Assembly: GCA_947304475.1 (NCBI GenBank)
Contig: CAMZBE010000083.1
Coordinates: forward strand, 1 to 6,347
Length of the DNA stretch: 6,347 nucleotides
Direction: 5' to 3'
Source: an uncultured Clostridia bacterium
GTDB lineage: Bacteria > Bacillota > Clostridia > Oscillospirales > CAG-272
Of the stretch, positions 5,827 to 6,347 are shown piece by piece (within the stretch, counting starts at the first letter, position 1; every line of letters begins with the position of its first letter). The translations under genes and the position numbers were made by a program. A model generated the notes under the pieces. That model worked only from the letters and a program-made list of their open reading frames with translations, was not told the DNA's origin and did no database searches.

Positions 5827-6347
5827 TCAGTCGGCGTCGGGGGCGGGATCGGCGGGGGTTTTTGCCGTTTCGGGGGCGGGATCGGGTTCGGTCTGGCGTT
5901 TGGGTTTGCAGCCGAGCATGGTGATCGGTTGGTGCAGAACGCCGATCTCGATCTCGTTTTTGCCCTCGGCGTACTCGCCGTCGAGCGAGAAGGGAGCGTC
6001 GCCCGAGGGGAACCGCACCGTGACCTTCCCCTCTCGGAAGAAGGTGATCTGCTCGCTGTCGTAGGGCTTCCCTTTCCTGAGCGCGCGCAGGCAGCGGGAG
6101 AGTTGGCGCGGAGTTTTCGGCGGACGGATCAGCATTACTTCAAATTTGCCGTCCGAAAAATCGACCTCGGCGGGATTGAGCCGAAGCACGCCGCCGAACG
6201 AGGTCGAGTTGCTGAAACTTCCGAAGATGAACCGCTCGCGCGAAACCCTGCCGTCCTCGGTCTCGATCTCCGCCTCGACCGGGTGGATATGGACGACCTC
6301 GCGGATCCCGTGCAGAATGTAGGCGAGGTGCCCGATCGCGTTCTTCA
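5827..6347 (-). CDS. Diacylglycerol kinase-family (YegS/DagK-type) lipid kinase, C-terminal part
   Basis: The gene enters from the right edge on the minus strand and ends at a TGA at 5829-5827; 173 codons are visible and the start lies outside. An apparent GTG start at 6189 is internal, because the same frame runs open to 6347 with family sequence. From the N-terminal side the visible part reads KNAIGHLAYILHGI, then RFIFGSFSNSTSFGG, LRLNPAEVDFSDGKFEVMLI and APFSLDGEYA. These are typical of the C-terminal beta-sandwich of soluble lipid kinases that phosphorylate diacylglycerol or related lipids with ATP (the YegS/DgkB fold). The catalytic N-terminal domain with its GGDGT motif is beyond the window. 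The last 25 or so residues form a proline-, acid- and alanine-rich tail (DPAPETAKTPADPAPDAD) that looks like a disordered extension beyond the usual end of the family. The family is confident; the exact lipid substrate is not known. Confidence 0.85.
   Translation of the reverse strand, partial: KNAIGHLAYILHGIREVVHIHPVEAEIETEDGRVSRERFIFGSFSNSTSFGGVLRLNPAEVDFSDGKFEVMLIRPPKTPRQLSRCLRALRKGKPYDSEQITFFREGKVTVRFPSGDAPFSLDGEYAEGKNEIEIGVLHQPITMLGCKPKRQTEPDPAPETAKTPADPAPDAD

Noticed and set aside
1..6347. CRISPR array, tRNA, rRNA, insertion sequence or phage genes
   Set aside because: No spaced repeat array, cloverleaf-like sequence, transposase or integrase motifs, or target-site duplications were seen on either strand.

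Overview
The window looks like chromosomal DNA from a GC-rich member of the Clostridia (Bacillota), plausibly a gut or rumen organism. The reasons are three S-layer homology (SLH) repeats on a secreted protein, AGGA-type ribosome binding sites, U-tailed intrinsic terminators, a YegS/DagK-type lipid kinase and AT-rich sigma-A-like promoters set between GC-rich genes. This assignment is an inference from style and gene families; no rRNA or tRNA is present to confirm it.

Layout, left to right. (1) Positions 1-109, minus strand: the first 36 codons of a PHP-domain phosphoesterase, with a near-consensus promoter just upstream. (2) Positions 297-1585, plus strand: a secreted protein with Ig/cadherin-like beta domains followed by three SLH repeats. 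The reading frame is broken by one missing base in a G4 run at 1255-1258, inside SLH repeat 2. A strong terminator follows. (3) Positions 1665-1878: an AT-rich control region with a 10-bp inverted repeat, a tandem 21-bp repeat and an extended -10 promoter without a recognisable -35. The repeats look like the target of an activator, AraC-type being the best guess. (4) Positions 1879-5715, plus strand: a 1278-residue secreted heparinase II/III-type polysaccharide lyase. It has a long N-terminal accessory region, and all expected catalytic and zinc-site positions can be found. It ends at a strong hairpin that probably serves both strands. (5) Positions 5827-6347, minus strand: the C-terminal part of a diacylglycerol-kinase-family lipid kinase, converging on the lyase.

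How it may work together: the lyase would cleave uronate-containing polysaccharide, such as host glycosaminoglycan or a similar glycan, outside the cell. The adjacent SLH protein would sit in the cell wall and has no visible catalytic domain. The two genes are separated by a terminator and a separate promoter, so they are neighbours rather than one operon. The PHP and DagK-type genes look like unrelated housekeeping genes flanking this surface/glycan pair. The most notable items are the regulatory region of the lyase, the modular architecture of the lyase and the frameshift in the SLH gene.
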